Shown piece by piece: positions 39,962 to 50,500 of a stretch of 57,996 bases of DNA (within the stretch, counting starts at the first letter, position 1; every line of letters starts with the position of its first letter). Source of the DNA: Acrocarpospora catenulata (lineage in GTDB: Bacteria > Actinomycetota > Actinomycetes > Streptosporangiales > Streptosporangiaceae); NCBI RefSeq assembly GCF_018476525.1, contig NZ_JAHCST010000057.1, positions 1 to 57,996 of the forward strand, written 5' to 3'. Position numbers and translations under genes: made by a program. Under the pieces are notes generated by a model. It was not told the origin of the DNA and made no database searches. It was given only the letters and a program-made list of their open reading frames with translations.

Positions 39962-40450
39962 TCAGCGGTAGTTCTTGAACTGGAGGGCGATGTCGAGGTC
40001 CTTGCCCTTGAGGAGGGCGATGACCTCCTGGAGTTCGTCCTTCTTTTTGGAGCTGACGCGGAGTTCCTCGCCCTGGATCTGGGCCTTGACGCCCTTGGGA
40101 CCTTCCTCGCGGATGAGCTTGGAGATCTTTTTGGCGTTCTCCTGGTCGATGCCCTCCTTGAGGGCGATGGCCATCCGGTACTCCTTGCCGGACAGCTTCG
40201 GTTCGCCCGCGTCGAGGACCTTGAGAGAGAGGCCGCGCTTGACGAGCTTCTCCTTGAAGACGTCGAGGACGGCGTTCGCGCGCTCCTCGGAGTTCGCCTT
40301 GATCTCGATGCTCTTGCCCGACCACTCGATGCCGGCGCCCGTGCCCTTGAAGTCGAAGCGGTGTCCGATCTCCTTCACCGTCTGGTTCAGGGCGTTGTCG
40401 ACCTCCTGCCGGTCGATCTCCGAAACCACGTCAAAACTGCTGTCGGCCAT
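39962..40450 (-). CDS. yajQ: YajQ family nucleotide-binding protein
   Basis: A 162-aa YajQ/DUF520 protein: [20 protein letters not shown] at the start, [64 protein letters not shown] (by motif) and [10 protein letters not shown] at the end. Two ferredoxin-like domains; members bind cyclic di-GMP or nucleic acids. ATG 40450 matches the universal start; upstream codons are rejected. Confidence 0.96.
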   Translation of the reverse strand: MADSSFDVVSEIDRQEVDNALNQTVKEIGHRFDFKGTGAGIEWSGKSIEIKANSEERANAVLDVFKEKLVKRGLSLKVLDAGEPKLSGKEYRMAIALKEGIDQENAKKISKLIREEGPKGVKAQIQGEELRVSSKKKDELQEVIALLKGKDLDIALQFKNYR

Positions 40451-40484
40451 CGCTGTCCGTATCCTCTCGTTGTTGCTTTCGACC

Positions 40485-40976
40485 CTAATAGCCCGGAGCA
40501 CGCAGGACCCTGCGCATCACTACACGCGGCGCGAGCTCCAACCCCAGCTCCCGCTCCCGCGCCACCAGCGCCCTCATCTCCGGCCCCCAGCCCTGCGGCT
40601 CCTGTACGGCGAAGCCTCGCCGCGCGTACCAGGGCGCGTTCCACGGCACATCCCGGAAGGTCGTCAGCGTCACCGCGTCGGCCACCGCCGAGGCATGGTC
40701 GCACAGCGCCGCCAGCAACGCACTCCCGATTCCACGCCGCCCGTGCTCGGGATGAACCGCCAGCTGCTCAAGGTGTACGGCCCCGTCAACCCACCCGTAC
40801 ATCGCGAACCCCACCGCCGGCCGACCGGCCACGATCACCAGCTCCGGGGAGGTGCATTCCTCGACCATGGTCGTCCCCGCCGGAAAGCAGATCCCCACCC
40901 GCGCGAACACTCCGTCCGCCGCGATCTCCACCGCCGCCAGCCCCGGCAGATCATCCGCCTCGGCCCACCTGATCAC
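40485..40976 (-). CDS. GNAT-family N-acetyltransferase
   Basis: A 163-aa GNAT protein. The acetyl-CoA pyrophosphate motif is [27 protein letters not shown] (by motif, with R-R-G-I-G-S/A). Further signatures are [24 protein letters not shown]. The GTG at 40976 has GGGAGG nine bases upstream; the ATG at 40985 directly abuts that site and is less likely. Substrate unknown. Confidence 0.88.
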   Translation of the reverse strand: MIRWAEADDLPGLAAVEIAADGVFARVGICFPAGTTMVEECTSPELVIVAGRPAVGFAMYGWVDGAVHLEQLAVHPEHGRRGIGSALLAALCDHASAVADAVTLTTFRDVPWNAPWYARRGFAVQEPQGWGPEMRALVARERELGLELAPRVVMRRVLRAPGY

Positions 40977-41086
40977 GCGCCCCATCCTCCCGCATCCCGG
41001 ACCCACCCACACGCCCGGAAACCGGTGTCACGTGCACCCGCGAAGTCCGCTATTCTTCTACCTGTCGCCGCGCAAGCGGAAGACAC

Positions 41087-41171
41087 GGCAGGTTGCCCGA
41101 GCGGCCAAAGGGAGCGGACTGTAAATCCGTCGGCTCAGCCTACCCAGGTTCGAATCCTGGACCTGCCACCA
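41087..41171 (+). tRNA. tRNA-Tyr (GTA)
   Basis: A class II tRNA with long variable arm: acceptor GGCAGGT with ACCTGCC, anticodon loop CTGTAAA (GTA), variable arm CGGCTCAGCCTACC-like, T arm CCAGG-TTCGAAT-CCTGG, and an encoded CCA at 41169-41171. Confidence 0.95.
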
Positions 41172-41180
41172 GCAGCAGAA

Positions 41181-41218
41181 ACGGCCCTTGACCAGCGCGT
41201 ACGCCGGTCAAGGGCCGT
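41181..41218 (+). terminator. Terminator of tRNA-Tyr
   Basis: ACGGCCCTTGACC (41181-41193) and GGTCAAGGGCCGT (41206-41218) form a perfect 13-bp stem, with a loop containing the self-complementary GCGTACGC, followed by TCTCGTCTGTC. Confidence 0.88.
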
Positions 41219-41730
41219 TCTCGTCTGTCCGGCTGTCATCGACCATCCACGGGTGGCCTCTCCCAATGCGTTCCCGTGATCAGGGGCGGGTAGCGTCCCA
41301 GATCCGGCACATTGGCCCCGCCGACTTGACCATCGAGGCGCTTCGCGCGGGCGCATAGCAGCACGTTCACGCTCTGACCCGCCCGCTGGACGGGCACAGC
41401 GGGCCGACCAGACACAAACGGTTCCGTCGCCGTTCGGGCTCGATGACGGCGCTCAGGTGTCCGGCTTCAGGGTCTGGAGCCGGAGAGCATGACCGAGACA
41501 ATTCATGCACTTATGTGCGATACCGGACGAATCCGAAATTTTCGGATTGCCTGCTGGAGAAACGGTCACGGTTCTTAACGGCGAACATTCGCCCGAGTGG
41601 CCGGTTGTCGGTAGTACTCATCTCAAGGTCCTATCAGTCAGGACTTCGCCGCTATCCTTGCCTTCGGCTGGGCGCGATCGAAAATGGCCATGGTGAATAT
41701 GAGGGATACTCGGCCAATCGGGAGTTGACG
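41219..41730. other. Gene-free stretch between tRNA-Tyr and the Nudix-like gene
   Basis: About 510 bp with reduced GC and no convincing coding bias. A frame is open upstream from 41443, but its residues (Ser/Arg/Tyr/Cys mix, ATTTTCGG-type codons) differ from the downstream protein. I see no tRNA 3' end duplication, integrase or IS end within it. It may hold promoter and leader sequence for the next gene or be decayed DNA. Confidence 0.55.
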
Positions 41731-43017
41731 GTGACAGGCGGCATGTTCAGTATGGCAACAGGTGTTCCCGCCAGGCGGAGTGTCATCATGTGGCTTGAGA
41801 TCAGCCAACGCCTGAGAGCGAGATGGCACTACGTCAGCTTCTTTTTTCTTGCCGAATGGCCGCTGGCGGTGGCGGCGTTCGGAGTTGTTCTGACCTTCCT
41901 CACCTCGGGTCCGACGATCCTGAGCTTCGCACTGCTGCTGACGGTGTTGAGCGTCACGACAACACTGATCAGTTTCAGCCGGGAGATTCATGGGGCGGTG
42001 ATCAGGCGTTCGCGGTTCGAATTTGTCAAGATGAGTTTGCCGGTGGCCGACCTCAAGGCCCGCTATCGCAACAGCATGGTCAGGTGGGTGGAGGTACCGC
42101 ACCGGGGAACATTTCTGGTGGACGACGCCTCCAGTGCAATCCTTCGTGAACGACCCGTCACGCTGAGGTTGGGCGAGAGGCCCTACCGCCTTCCGCGCGA
42201 GCTGAAGGCTTTCGCGCCTCAGGCGTTCAGGATCTCCAGCAAGGGAAGCATCGTCTTCAACGGTGAACTGATGGCCATGGCCTCGGACATCTCTCTTGAC
42301 GGCGCGGCAGGGGGCCATCCCGTCGCCACCGTCCGGGTGACCCGCTACTTCGACAGCCTCTGCTCCAACGAGCTGTGCACCTACAAGATCATTCACACTG
42401 ACACGGGCGACGAGACCAACCTGTACGAAAGAGAGGTCTGCGACCCCAGGACGCGCACGCTCCGAGGTTTCTCGGAGAGCCGGCTCTCGAATCACATCGG
42501 TGTGTCGACCTTGGCGATTACCACCGATGAATGTGTGGTCGTCTGCGTTCAGAGCCGGAACAACCTTCCGAGCAAGGTGCTGTACGCGCCGTCAGGTAGT
42601 GGCACCATCCCGCCGAGTGACTGTAAGAGCGGTGATTCGTTGCAGGACCTTCTGGTTCGGGCGATGGAGCGGGAGCTGGCCGAGGAGACAGGGATCAGCG
42701 GACCGGACATCCAGCGGACGCGGGTGCTCGGATGCGGCCGGTGGATCGAAAGAGGCGCGAAGCCCGAGTACTTCGGCGTGACCTATCTCGCCATCTCCTC
42801 CAGAGATATCGAAGACCGCCGGGTGAAAGTCTCGGAGCGTCTGTACACGGGCAGCATCCGCGCCTTCCCGGTGAACCTCAAGACCCTGAAGCGGAACCTG
42901 CTGGCCGGAGCTTCGGTGGTGAACCCATCCTGTCCGGCCGATTTTCGGTACTCCGGTTCTGTTCCGCTACTCGTGGGGCTTCGTTTCGCGGCGCTTGATT
43001 TCGATCAGGACGGCTGA
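41731..43017 (+). CDS. Two-TM protein with a C-terminal Nudix-like domain
   Basis: A 428-aa protein. Two adjacent TM helices lie at ~30-80 (FFFLAEWPLAVAAFGVVLTF; ILSFALLLTVLSVTTTLISF). A cytosolic region of unknown fold follows (~80-300), then a Nudix-like segment (~300-400) with RELAEETGI, the intact second half of the Nudix box. In the first half the G-x5-E residues are degenerate. GTG 41731 (GGGAG six bases upstream) is the likely start; ATG 41743 is possible. TM-plus-Nudix architectures occur among nucleotide-signal immune effectors, but no cyclase is adjacent, so that role is only a possibility. Lower GC third-position bias suggests transfer. Confidence 0.7.
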   Translation: MTGGMFSMATGVPARRSVIMWLEISQRLRARWHYVSFFFLAEWPLAVAAFGVVLTFLTSGPTILSFALLLTVLSVTTTLISFSREIHGAVIRRSRFEFVKMSLPVADLKARYRNSMVRWVEVPHRGTFLVDDASSAILRERPVTLRLGERPYRLPRELKAFAPQAFRISSKGSIVFNGELMAMASDISLDGAAGGHPVATVRVTRYFDSLCSNELCTYKIIHTDTGDETNLYEREVCDPRTRTLRGFSESRLSNHIGVSTLAITTDECVVVCVQSRNNLPSKVLYAPSGSGTIPPSDCKSGDSLQDLLVRAMERELAEETGISGPDIQRTRVLGCGRWIERGAKPEYFGVTYLAISSRDIEDRRVKVSERLYTGSIRAFPVNLKTLKRNLLAGASVVNPSCPADFRYSGSVPLLVGLRFAALDFDQDG

Positions 43018-43034
43018 ATCACCGGCCCGCGGCG

Positions 43035-43739
43035 TCAGCGGTGACGGGACAGGCGGCGGCGAAGGAAGGCCGCGCCTGCCAGGAGGAGGGCCGAAGCGCC
43101 TGCCAGCCAGTACCAAGGGCTGGGACTGGCGGGCGGGACGTGGCTTTGGAGGTGGGTGGTGGGAGTTGGGAGGCGGGCGGTGTGGGTGGCGCAGACGATG
43201 GGGTGGTTGGTGTTCTTCTTGGTGGCGCAGGCCACGATGGCGAGGCGTTGGAGGTTGGCGGGGAGGTCGCCGACCTCGGCGGTGGTCTTGAATTCGGCCT
43301 TTTCGCCTGCGGGGAGGGTGCGGGTCCAGGTGATGCGGTCCTGGGTGTTCTTGGCGGGGGGTGTGGTGGAGAGAAGTTTGAGGCCGGGGACGAGGGTTTG
43401 GGAGATGGTGAGGTCGGGAGAGTCCTGCGGGCCGGTGTTGGTGACCTGGATGGTGTAGGTGAGTCGGTCGCCCTGGCTTGCGGTGGTGTGTCCGTTGTCG
43501 ATGGCGATGGTCAGGGCGTAGCCGGGTGCGGGCTTGGCTTTCCGGGCTTCGGTTTTCCCTGGTGCTTCATCCGCTCCGGTCCCCTTGGCTGACTGGGTCG
43601 CTTCGTGGGGAGTGGGAGGCTCGGCGGCAGCCGTGGAAGGGGACGCCAGGGTGAATGCCGTGGGCAATGCCAGGGCGAGTGCCAGGACTGCGCGGGAGGC
43701 GTGGTGTCGAGAGATGCCGTGGGCGAGGTGGAAGGGCAT
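43035..43739 (-). CDS. Secreted DUF11-domain protein with C-terminal membrane anchor
   Basis: A 234-aa exported protein: signal peptide to ~residue 40 (ALALALPTAFTLASPSTAAA), a charged linker and one DUF11 beta-sandwich. The domain reads ALTIAIDNGHTTASQGDRLTYTIQVTNTGPQDSPDLTISQTLVPGLKLLS (by motif) through LQRLAIVACATKKN. A Pro/Ser linker, a TM helix (WYWLAGASALLLAGAAFL) and RRRLSRHR end it. No LPxTG is present, so it stays membrane-anchored. It closes the WxL-like surface locus on the left. Confidence 0.82.
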   Translation of the reverse strand: MPFHLAHGISRHHASRAVLALALALPTAFTLASPSTAAAEPPTPHEATQSAKGTGADEAPGKTEARKAKPAPGYALTIAIDNGHTTASQGDRLTYTIQVTNTGPQDSPDLTISQTLVPGLKLLSTTPPAKNTQDRITWTRTLPAGEKAEFKTTAEVGDLPANLQRLAIVACATKKNTNHPIVCATHTARLPTPTTHLQSHVPPASPSPWYWLAGASALLLAGAAFLRRRLSRHR

Positions 43740-43809
43740 GGGTTAAATACCTTATGGGTGGAAATCAGGTCTTTGAATTTCAGGGAAAGCCGAGGCCGGA
43801 CCAATGATA

Positions 43810-43837
43810 GGGCCGGTGGATGGGAATCCACCGGCCC
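43810..43837 (-). terminator. Terminator after the small WxL-like gene
   Basis: GGGCCGGTGGAT (43810-43821) and ATCCACCGGCCC (43826-43837) form a perfect 12-bp stem with a GGGA tetraloop. A second hairpin, CCCCGGA with TCCGGGG, lies just beside it at 43857-43875. Both are downstream of the leftward 173-aa gene and precede the DUF11 gene. Confidence 0.8.
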
Positions 43838-43888
43838 GAAAGAGGGTGTGTCTTCACCCCGGAGACAATTCCGGGGGAAATGTTTTCG

Positions 43889-44410
43889 TCAGAGCGTGGA
43901 AGCGATGTAGTTGAGAGTCGTGGTGTAGGTGTCGGGGCGGACGAAAGGAATGGCCATCCGGTAGGTGTTGTTGATCACGTCGCCGGCCTCCGCCGAGGGG
44001 GACTCCTTGGTGGCCACCACCAGCGGGGTGCCAAAGGTCAGGGCGGCGAAGGTGGCGGCCTGCGCCGGGCCCTGGACCTCCAGATCGCTGGACGGAATCA
44101 CGTCGGTGTTGCCCACGATGGCGCCGGCCAGGTTGGCCGTGGCGGGGGCGACGGTGACGTTGTAGCCCGCGAAGTTGTTGGTGGTGACGCGCATGGACAC
44201 CGGCTGGGTGGGGGTCTGGCCGGGCGAGCCGGTCAGGGTGAAGGCCGCGGTGAGGTCGCTCAACGTGATCGATGAGGTGACCTCCACGTTGGCCGTCGTG
44301 TCCCCCGTGTCGGTGTCGGCCGCCGCCGGGTGAACACCGGCGTGCAGGACGCCCATGACCGCCGCCCCGGCGAGAGCCACAGAAAGACCGGCAATCCGAA
44401 ATTTAGACAT
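43889..44410 (-). CDS. Small secreted WxL-like (YxL variant) surface protein
   Basis: A 173-aa exported protein (signal peptide to ~residue 31, AAADTDTG cleavage). The mature part is a single beta domain: NVEVTSSITLSDLTAAFTLTG, then TTNNFAGYNVTVAP, and the end RMAIPFVRPDTYTTTLNYIA. It aligns with the C-terminal domain of the giant protein next door (DITSGFTLTG, SPGGYVVTVR, VDIPFVPSGTYSATLDYIA). The layout matches WxL domains, with Tyr83 (Y-N-V) and Tyr168 (Y-I-A) at the W-x-L positions; that equivalence is my inference. It probably binds the cell wall or the giant protein's partner non-covalently. Confidence 0.72.
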   Translation of the reverse strand: MSKFRIAGLSVALAGAAVMGVLHAGVHPAAADTDTGDTTANVEVTSSITLSDLTAAFTLTGSPGQTPTQPVSMRVTTNNFAGYNVTVAPATANLAGAIVGNTDVIPSSDLEVQGPAQAATFAALTFGTPLVVATKESPSAEAGDVINNTYRMAIPFVRPDTYTTTLNYIASTL

Positions 44411-44504
44411 ATCAATCTCCTCCTAGCATCTTTCCGACTGCTCTCAGATGATCACCAATTAGTCCGCCAAATAAACCCGGCAGATCATATTTTCAGGTAC
44501 GACT

Positions 44505-47500
44505 TCACTGGCTGGTGGCAATATAGTCAAGGGTCGCCGAATAAGTCCCAGAGGGAACGAATGGGATATCGACCTCGTAATCCGTACTCAATTGGTCGCC
44601 ATGGGGCGCGGACGGTGTGTCCTGCTCATGAACGGAGACCACGCCGACCGAGGAAAGCGGCTGAAAGTCCGCCGTCCCGCTCTCCCGTACCTTCATGGCC
44701 GAGATCGGAATGGTGGCGCTGGTGTCCGGCGAGGTGAACTCCGGCGAGGCCGCCCGCACCGTGACGACGTACCCGCCGGGACTGTTGGTGGTCACCGTGT
44801 AGGTGACCGCCCCGTCCCCGCGTACGGTCGACCGTGGTGTTCCGGTCAGCGTAAACCCGCTGGTGATATCGGCTAGGGCGAGGCTCTCCGCGGTGATGGA
44901 CATGCTGCTCGCGCAGCGCGCGTCGGCGCCGCCGGTCGGACAGGTGCTCCCGGCGTCGTCGGAGACGACCGAGTCGACCAGAACGGCGTCCCCGCCGCTG
45001 GGAGCGCGGGTGGTCACGGTGTAGGTGACGGTGGCCGTCGCGCCGACGGCCAGGTCGCCGGTCCAGGTCAGGTTGGACGCGGTGTAACCGGCCGTGCCAG
45101 AGGAGGCGACGGCGTCGTTGTTGTAGACCGCGTCGTCCAGCACCCCGGCCAGGGCGTTGGTGAAGCTCGCCCCCGTGTACGGCGTCTGCCCCGTGTTGGC
45201 CACCGTGACGGTGTACCGGACTGTGCCCCCCGCCACGATGGACGCCGGATCGGTGCTCACGGACAGGGTGAGGGCCGGGATCAGCACGGTCACCAGCGCC
45301 GAACAGTTCCCGGAGGAACAGGTGCTCCCCAGCGTGGTGGAGCTCACCGTGTTCGTCATCAGGGTGTCCCCCAGGTACGGATCACGAACGGTCACCGTGT
45401 AGCCGATGACGGCGGTCTCCCCCACACCGAGGTCGCCGGTCCAGGTCAGGTTGGGCGCGGTGTATCCGGTCGTGCCGGTGGAGGCGACGGCGTCGTTGTT
45501 GTAGACGGCGTCGGTCACGTCGAGCGAGTCGCTGATCTGGGCCCCCGTGTACGGCGCCTCCCCCGTGTTGGCCACCGTCACCGTGTAGGCGACCGTCTGA
45601 CCCGGCACCGCGGTCACGGCGTCGGCCGACTTGGTGATGGTGAGCTCCGGAATCAGGACCTCGACCGAGGTCCTGCAGGCCGGGTCGGTGCTCCCGACCG
45701 GGCAGTCGTTGCCCGGTGTGGTGGAACTGGCCAGGCTGGTCATCGTGCTCCCGCCGGTGGGCGGGTTGTTCACGGTGATCGAGGCCGTGGCGGTCGCGGT
45801 CTCCCCGAGGCCGAGCGGCCCCGTCCAGACGACCGATCCGTCCGGGTTGAAGGTCAGGTTCCCTGAGTTCACCACTGCGTCGTTGTTGTAGGTGGCGTTG
45901 TCCAGGGCGTCCGCCAGGGCGAAGGTGAAGTTCGCGGTGGGCTGGGCGACCTGGCCGGAGTTGGTGAACGTCACCGTGTACCGCACCACCTGGGTGGGGA
46001 TGGCCGTGGTCGTGTCCGCCGTACTGGTGAACGTGAGCACGGAGACGGGCACCCGGGCCGCGCAACGCGGGTCGGTGCCGCCGTCCGGGCAGTTCGCGCC
46101 CGAGGCCGGTGAGGTCACCGTGTTGGACAGGATGTTGTCCCCGCCGCCTTGCACTGTCACCGAGTAGGTGATGGTCGCGGACGCGCCCGTGGCGAGCGCG
46201 CCGGTCCAGGTGAGGTCGGAGCCGGTCCTGGTCACCGAACCGCTGGTGGCGTCCGCGTCGTTGTTGTACGCCGCGTCGTCCAGCACCCCCGACAGCGCGT
46301 CGGTCAGCGACGCGGCCGGGTAGGCGGTCTGGCCGGTGTTCTGCACCGTGATGGTGTAGCCCACGGTGGCGCCCGGCGCGGTGGTGGCGGTGTCCGCGGT
46401 CTTCACGATGGTCAGCGCGGGGGTGAGCACGACCACCGTGGCGATGCAGCCCGTCGCGGGTGCGCCCGCCGGGCAGGTGCTGCCGGGTGCGGTCGAGGTG
46501 AGCGTGTTGGCCATCAGTTTGTCGCCGGGATCGGGGTCGCGCACGGTCACCGAGTAGGTGATCGTCGCCGTCGCCGTCTCCGCGAGGTCACCGGTCCAGG
46601 TGAGGACCTGGTCGGCGTACGACACGTCCCCGGTGGTCGCGGAGGCGTCGCCGTTGTAGACGGCGTCGTCGAGCAGGCCGGCGAGCGGATCGGTGACGCT
46701 GATCCCGGTGTACGGCGTCTCGCCCGTGTTCTCCAGGGTGATGGTGTAGGTGACGCTTCCCCCGGGCACGGCGGTGGGCGCGCTCGCGCTCTTGGTGATG
46801 GTCAGCGCCGGGATCAGCACCTGCACGGACGCCGAGCAGGCCGGGTTGGCGTTGCCGGTCGGGCAGTTGCTGCCCGGGGTGTCGGAGATCGCCGACATCC
46901 GCGCGACGCGGTTGCCCGGGTCCGGGTTCCGGACGGTGAAGGTCGAGCTCATCGTCACCACGCCGCCGACCGGGATGTTCCCTGTCCAGACCAGTCCGTG
47001 GTCGCTCGAGAGGGTCCCCGAGGTCACCGTCTCGACCCCGGGGAGAACGTCGTCGATCAGGTCGCCCCCCGGGAAGGCGATGCTGATGCCCTCGTACGGC
47101 GTCTGCCCGGTGTTGGTGAAGGTGCTGGTGAACTGGATGGCCCCACCCGGCGTGGTGGTGCCGGCGTTGGCGCTGACGCCGATGGTCAGGACGGACACGG
47201 TGACCGTCTCCGCGCAGCGCGGGTCGCTGCCGCCCACCGGGCAGTTGCCGCCCGGGGAGGTGGAGGTCAGCGTGTCGGTAAGGATCTTGTCGCCGTTCCC
47301 GTTCGCGGTCACGCTGTAGGTGACGGTGACCGATCCGCTGGCCGGGACGTTGCCCGTCCAGGTGAGGTTGGGCGCGGTGTAGCCGACGGTCCCCGCGGTG
47401 GCGACGGCGTCGTTGTTGTAGACGGCGTCGTCCAGTTCCCCGCTCAGCGAGTCGGTGAAGGTCGCCCCCAGGTAGGGCTCCGCCGCCGAGTTGGTGACGG

Positions 47501-50500
47501 TGATCGTGTAGGTGACGGTGCCGCCGGGCGCGACCGAGGTCCTGTCGGTGTCCTTGCTGAACGTCAGGTCGCTCACGTCGGCGACCGGCGTGGTCAGCGA
47601 GCACCGCGAGTCGGTCGATCCCACCGCGCAGTTGCTGCCCGCTGTCGTGGAGGTGGTGGTGTTGACCAGGCTCTTGTCCCCCAGGTCCGGGTTGTCCACC
47701 GTCACCGAGTAGGTGATGGTCGCGGACGCGCCGACGGCCAGGTTGCCGGTCCAGGTCACGTTGGGCGCGGTGTAGCCGGCCGTGCCGGTGGAGGCCGAGA
47801 CGTCGTTGTTGTAGACGGCGTCGTCCAGCACCCCGCTCAGCGAATCGGCGAGGTTCGCCCCCGTGTACGAGGTCTGCCCGCTGTTGGTGACCTTGAGGGT
47901 GTAGGTGACGGTCTCGCCGGGCGCCGCGGCGTCGGAGTCGGCGGACTTGACGATGGTCAGCGCCGGGGTCAGCACGGTCACGTTGGTGAAACAGCCCGAA
48001 CCAGCCGAGCCCGGCGGGCAGCTGCTGCCGACGGCGCTGGAGCTGACCACGTTGTGCAGCCGCTTGTTGCCCGGACTCGGGTTGAGCACGGTGACACTGA
48101 AGGTGACGACTGCCTCGCCACCCACCGGCAGGTTCCCGGTCCAGGTCAGGACGGGGCTGTCGTAGGTGACCGTACCGGCCGAGGCGACCGCGTCGCCGTT
48201 GTAGCCGGCGTCGTCCAGCACCGCCGACAGGTCGTCGGCGACCTGCGCCCCCGGGTACGGCGTCTGCCCGGTGTTGCTCACCGTGACCGTGTAGTTGACG
48301 GTCCCGCCGGGCACCGTGGTGGCGGTGTCCGCGACCTTGGTGATGGACAACGCGGGCACCAGCACATCCACCTGGGCGGTGCACTGCGGGTCACTGCCAC
48401 CGGAGGGACAGTTGTTCCCGGCGGCGCTGGAGACCAGCGTCCCCGTGATGATCTTGTTGCCCGGGTCGGGGTTCTTCACGGTGAGCGTGCCGGTCACCGT
48501 GACCACACCGCCCACCGGGATGCTCCCGGTCCAGGTGATGCCGGTCGGGCCGAGCGAGAGCGTGCCAGAACTGGCCGTCTGGTCACCGGTGGGCACCGCG
48601 TCGTCCACGGTGTCCGCGCTGCCGGCGAAGACGCTGATCCCGTTGTACGGCGTCTGCCCGGTGTTGCTGAAGGTCGCGTTCAGCTGGATCACCGACCCCG
48701 GCGTGGTGGTGGCCGTGGTGTACGCCTGCTGGAGCACCAGCCGGGACAGCCGCACGGTGACCGCACAACGGGTGTCGGTGCTCCCGGACGGGCAGTTGTT
48801 CCCGTACGCGGCCGAGGTGACCGCGTTGCTGAGCAGCCCGTCACCCGGGTCGGGGTTGCGCACGGTCATGCTGTAGGTGATCGTGGCCGTGGCCCCGACG
48901 GCCAGGTTGCCCGTCCAGGTGAGGTTGGGCGCGCTGTAGCCGACCGTGCCGCTGGAGGCCGCTGCGTCGTTGTTGAACACCGCGTCGTCCAGCACCCCGG
49001 TCAGCGCGTCGGTGACGCTCGCCCCCGTGTACGGCGTCTGCCCCGTGTTGGCCACCGTCACCGTGTAACCGACCGTGCCCCCCTGCACCACCGTGGCGGT
49101 GTTGGCGGTCTTGGTGATGGTGAGGGCCGGGACCAGGATGGTGACCGCAGCGCGGCACCGGCTGTCGGTGTTCCCGGCCGGGCAGTTGTTCCCCTGCGTG
49201 CTGGAGGTCACCCGGTTGACCATGCCGGTGTCCCCGACGTACGGGTCGCGCACGGTCACCGTGAAGGTCACGGTGGCGCTCGCCCCGACGGCCAGGTTGC
49301 CGGTCCAGGTGAGGTTGGGCGAGCTGTAGCCGACCGTGCCGCTGGAGGCGACCGCGTCGTTGTTGTACACCGCGTCGGTCAGCACCGCGGCGAGCGAGTC
49401 GGTGAACGACGCCCCCACGTACGGCGCCTGCCCCGTGTTGGCCACCGTCACCGTGTAGGTGACCTGCTGACCCGGCTCGGCCGTGCCGGTACCGGCGGCG
49501 GCGGTGATGGTGAGCTGGGGCAGCAGGATCTGCACGCTGGTGGAGCAGGCCGGAGCCGAGCCACCGACCGGGCAGTTGTTGCCCGGCGTCGTGGAGGTGA
49601 CCGTGCTGGTCAGCGTGCCGGCCGTGGTGGTGGAGCTGTTCACCGTCACCGACGCCGTCGCGGTCACCGTCTCCCCGACGCCCAGCGCGCCCGACCAGGT
49701 CACCGTCCCGTCCTGGTTGAACGTCAGGTTCCCCGAGCTGGCCGCCGCGTCGTTGTTGTAGGTCGCGTTGCTGGCCGCGCCCGGCAGCGCGAACGTGAAG
49801 TTGGCACTGGTGAAGGAGGTCTGGCCGGAGTTGGTGCCGGTGATCGTGTACCGCACCACCCCGCCGGGAACGGCCGTGGTGACGTCGGTGGCGCTGTTGA
49901 TCGTCAGCCCGGGAATCAGCACGGTGACGGTCCTGGCGCACCGCGGGTCGGTGCCGCCGGACGGGCAGTTGCTGCCCGCGCTGGTGGAGGTCACCGTGTT
50001 GGTCAGGTTCTTGTCCCCGTTGTCCGGGCTGTTCACCGTCACCGAGTAGGTGATGGTCGCGGACGCGCCCGCCGACAGGTTGCCGCTCCAGCCGAGCACG
50101 GGAGCGCTGTAGGAGGCCGTGCCCGTGCTGGCCGAGACGTCGCCGTTGTAGACGGCGTCGTCCAGCACGCCGGAGAGCGGGTCGGAGATGTTCGCGGGGG
50201 CGTAGGCGGCCCGGCCGGTGTTGCTGACCGTGATCGTGTAGTGCACGGTGTCGCCCGGCGACGGCGTCGCCTTGTCCGCGGTCTTGGTGATGGTCAGTTC
50301 GAGCAGGCTCACCGACGCGCGGCACCGGCTGTCGCCGCTTCCGGAGGCGCAGTTGGTGCCCAGCGTCCCCGAGGTGACGGTGTTGGCGAGCGTGCCGTCG
50401 CCCGGATGCCCGGTGCGTACGGTGACGGAGTAGGTGATGGTGGCCGTCGCCCCCGCCGCGAGGGTGCCCGTCCAGGTCACGTTCGGATCGGTGTACGCCG

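Noticed and set aside
41443-41730. In-frame upstream extension of the Nudix-like protein
   Set aside because: Codon bias breaks before 41731, and the only good ribosome site (GGGAG) precedes GTG 41731.
41150-41730. Attachment site or mobile element after tRNA-Tyr
   Set aside because: I could find no direct repeat of the tRNA 3' end, no integrase and no IS ends in the window.
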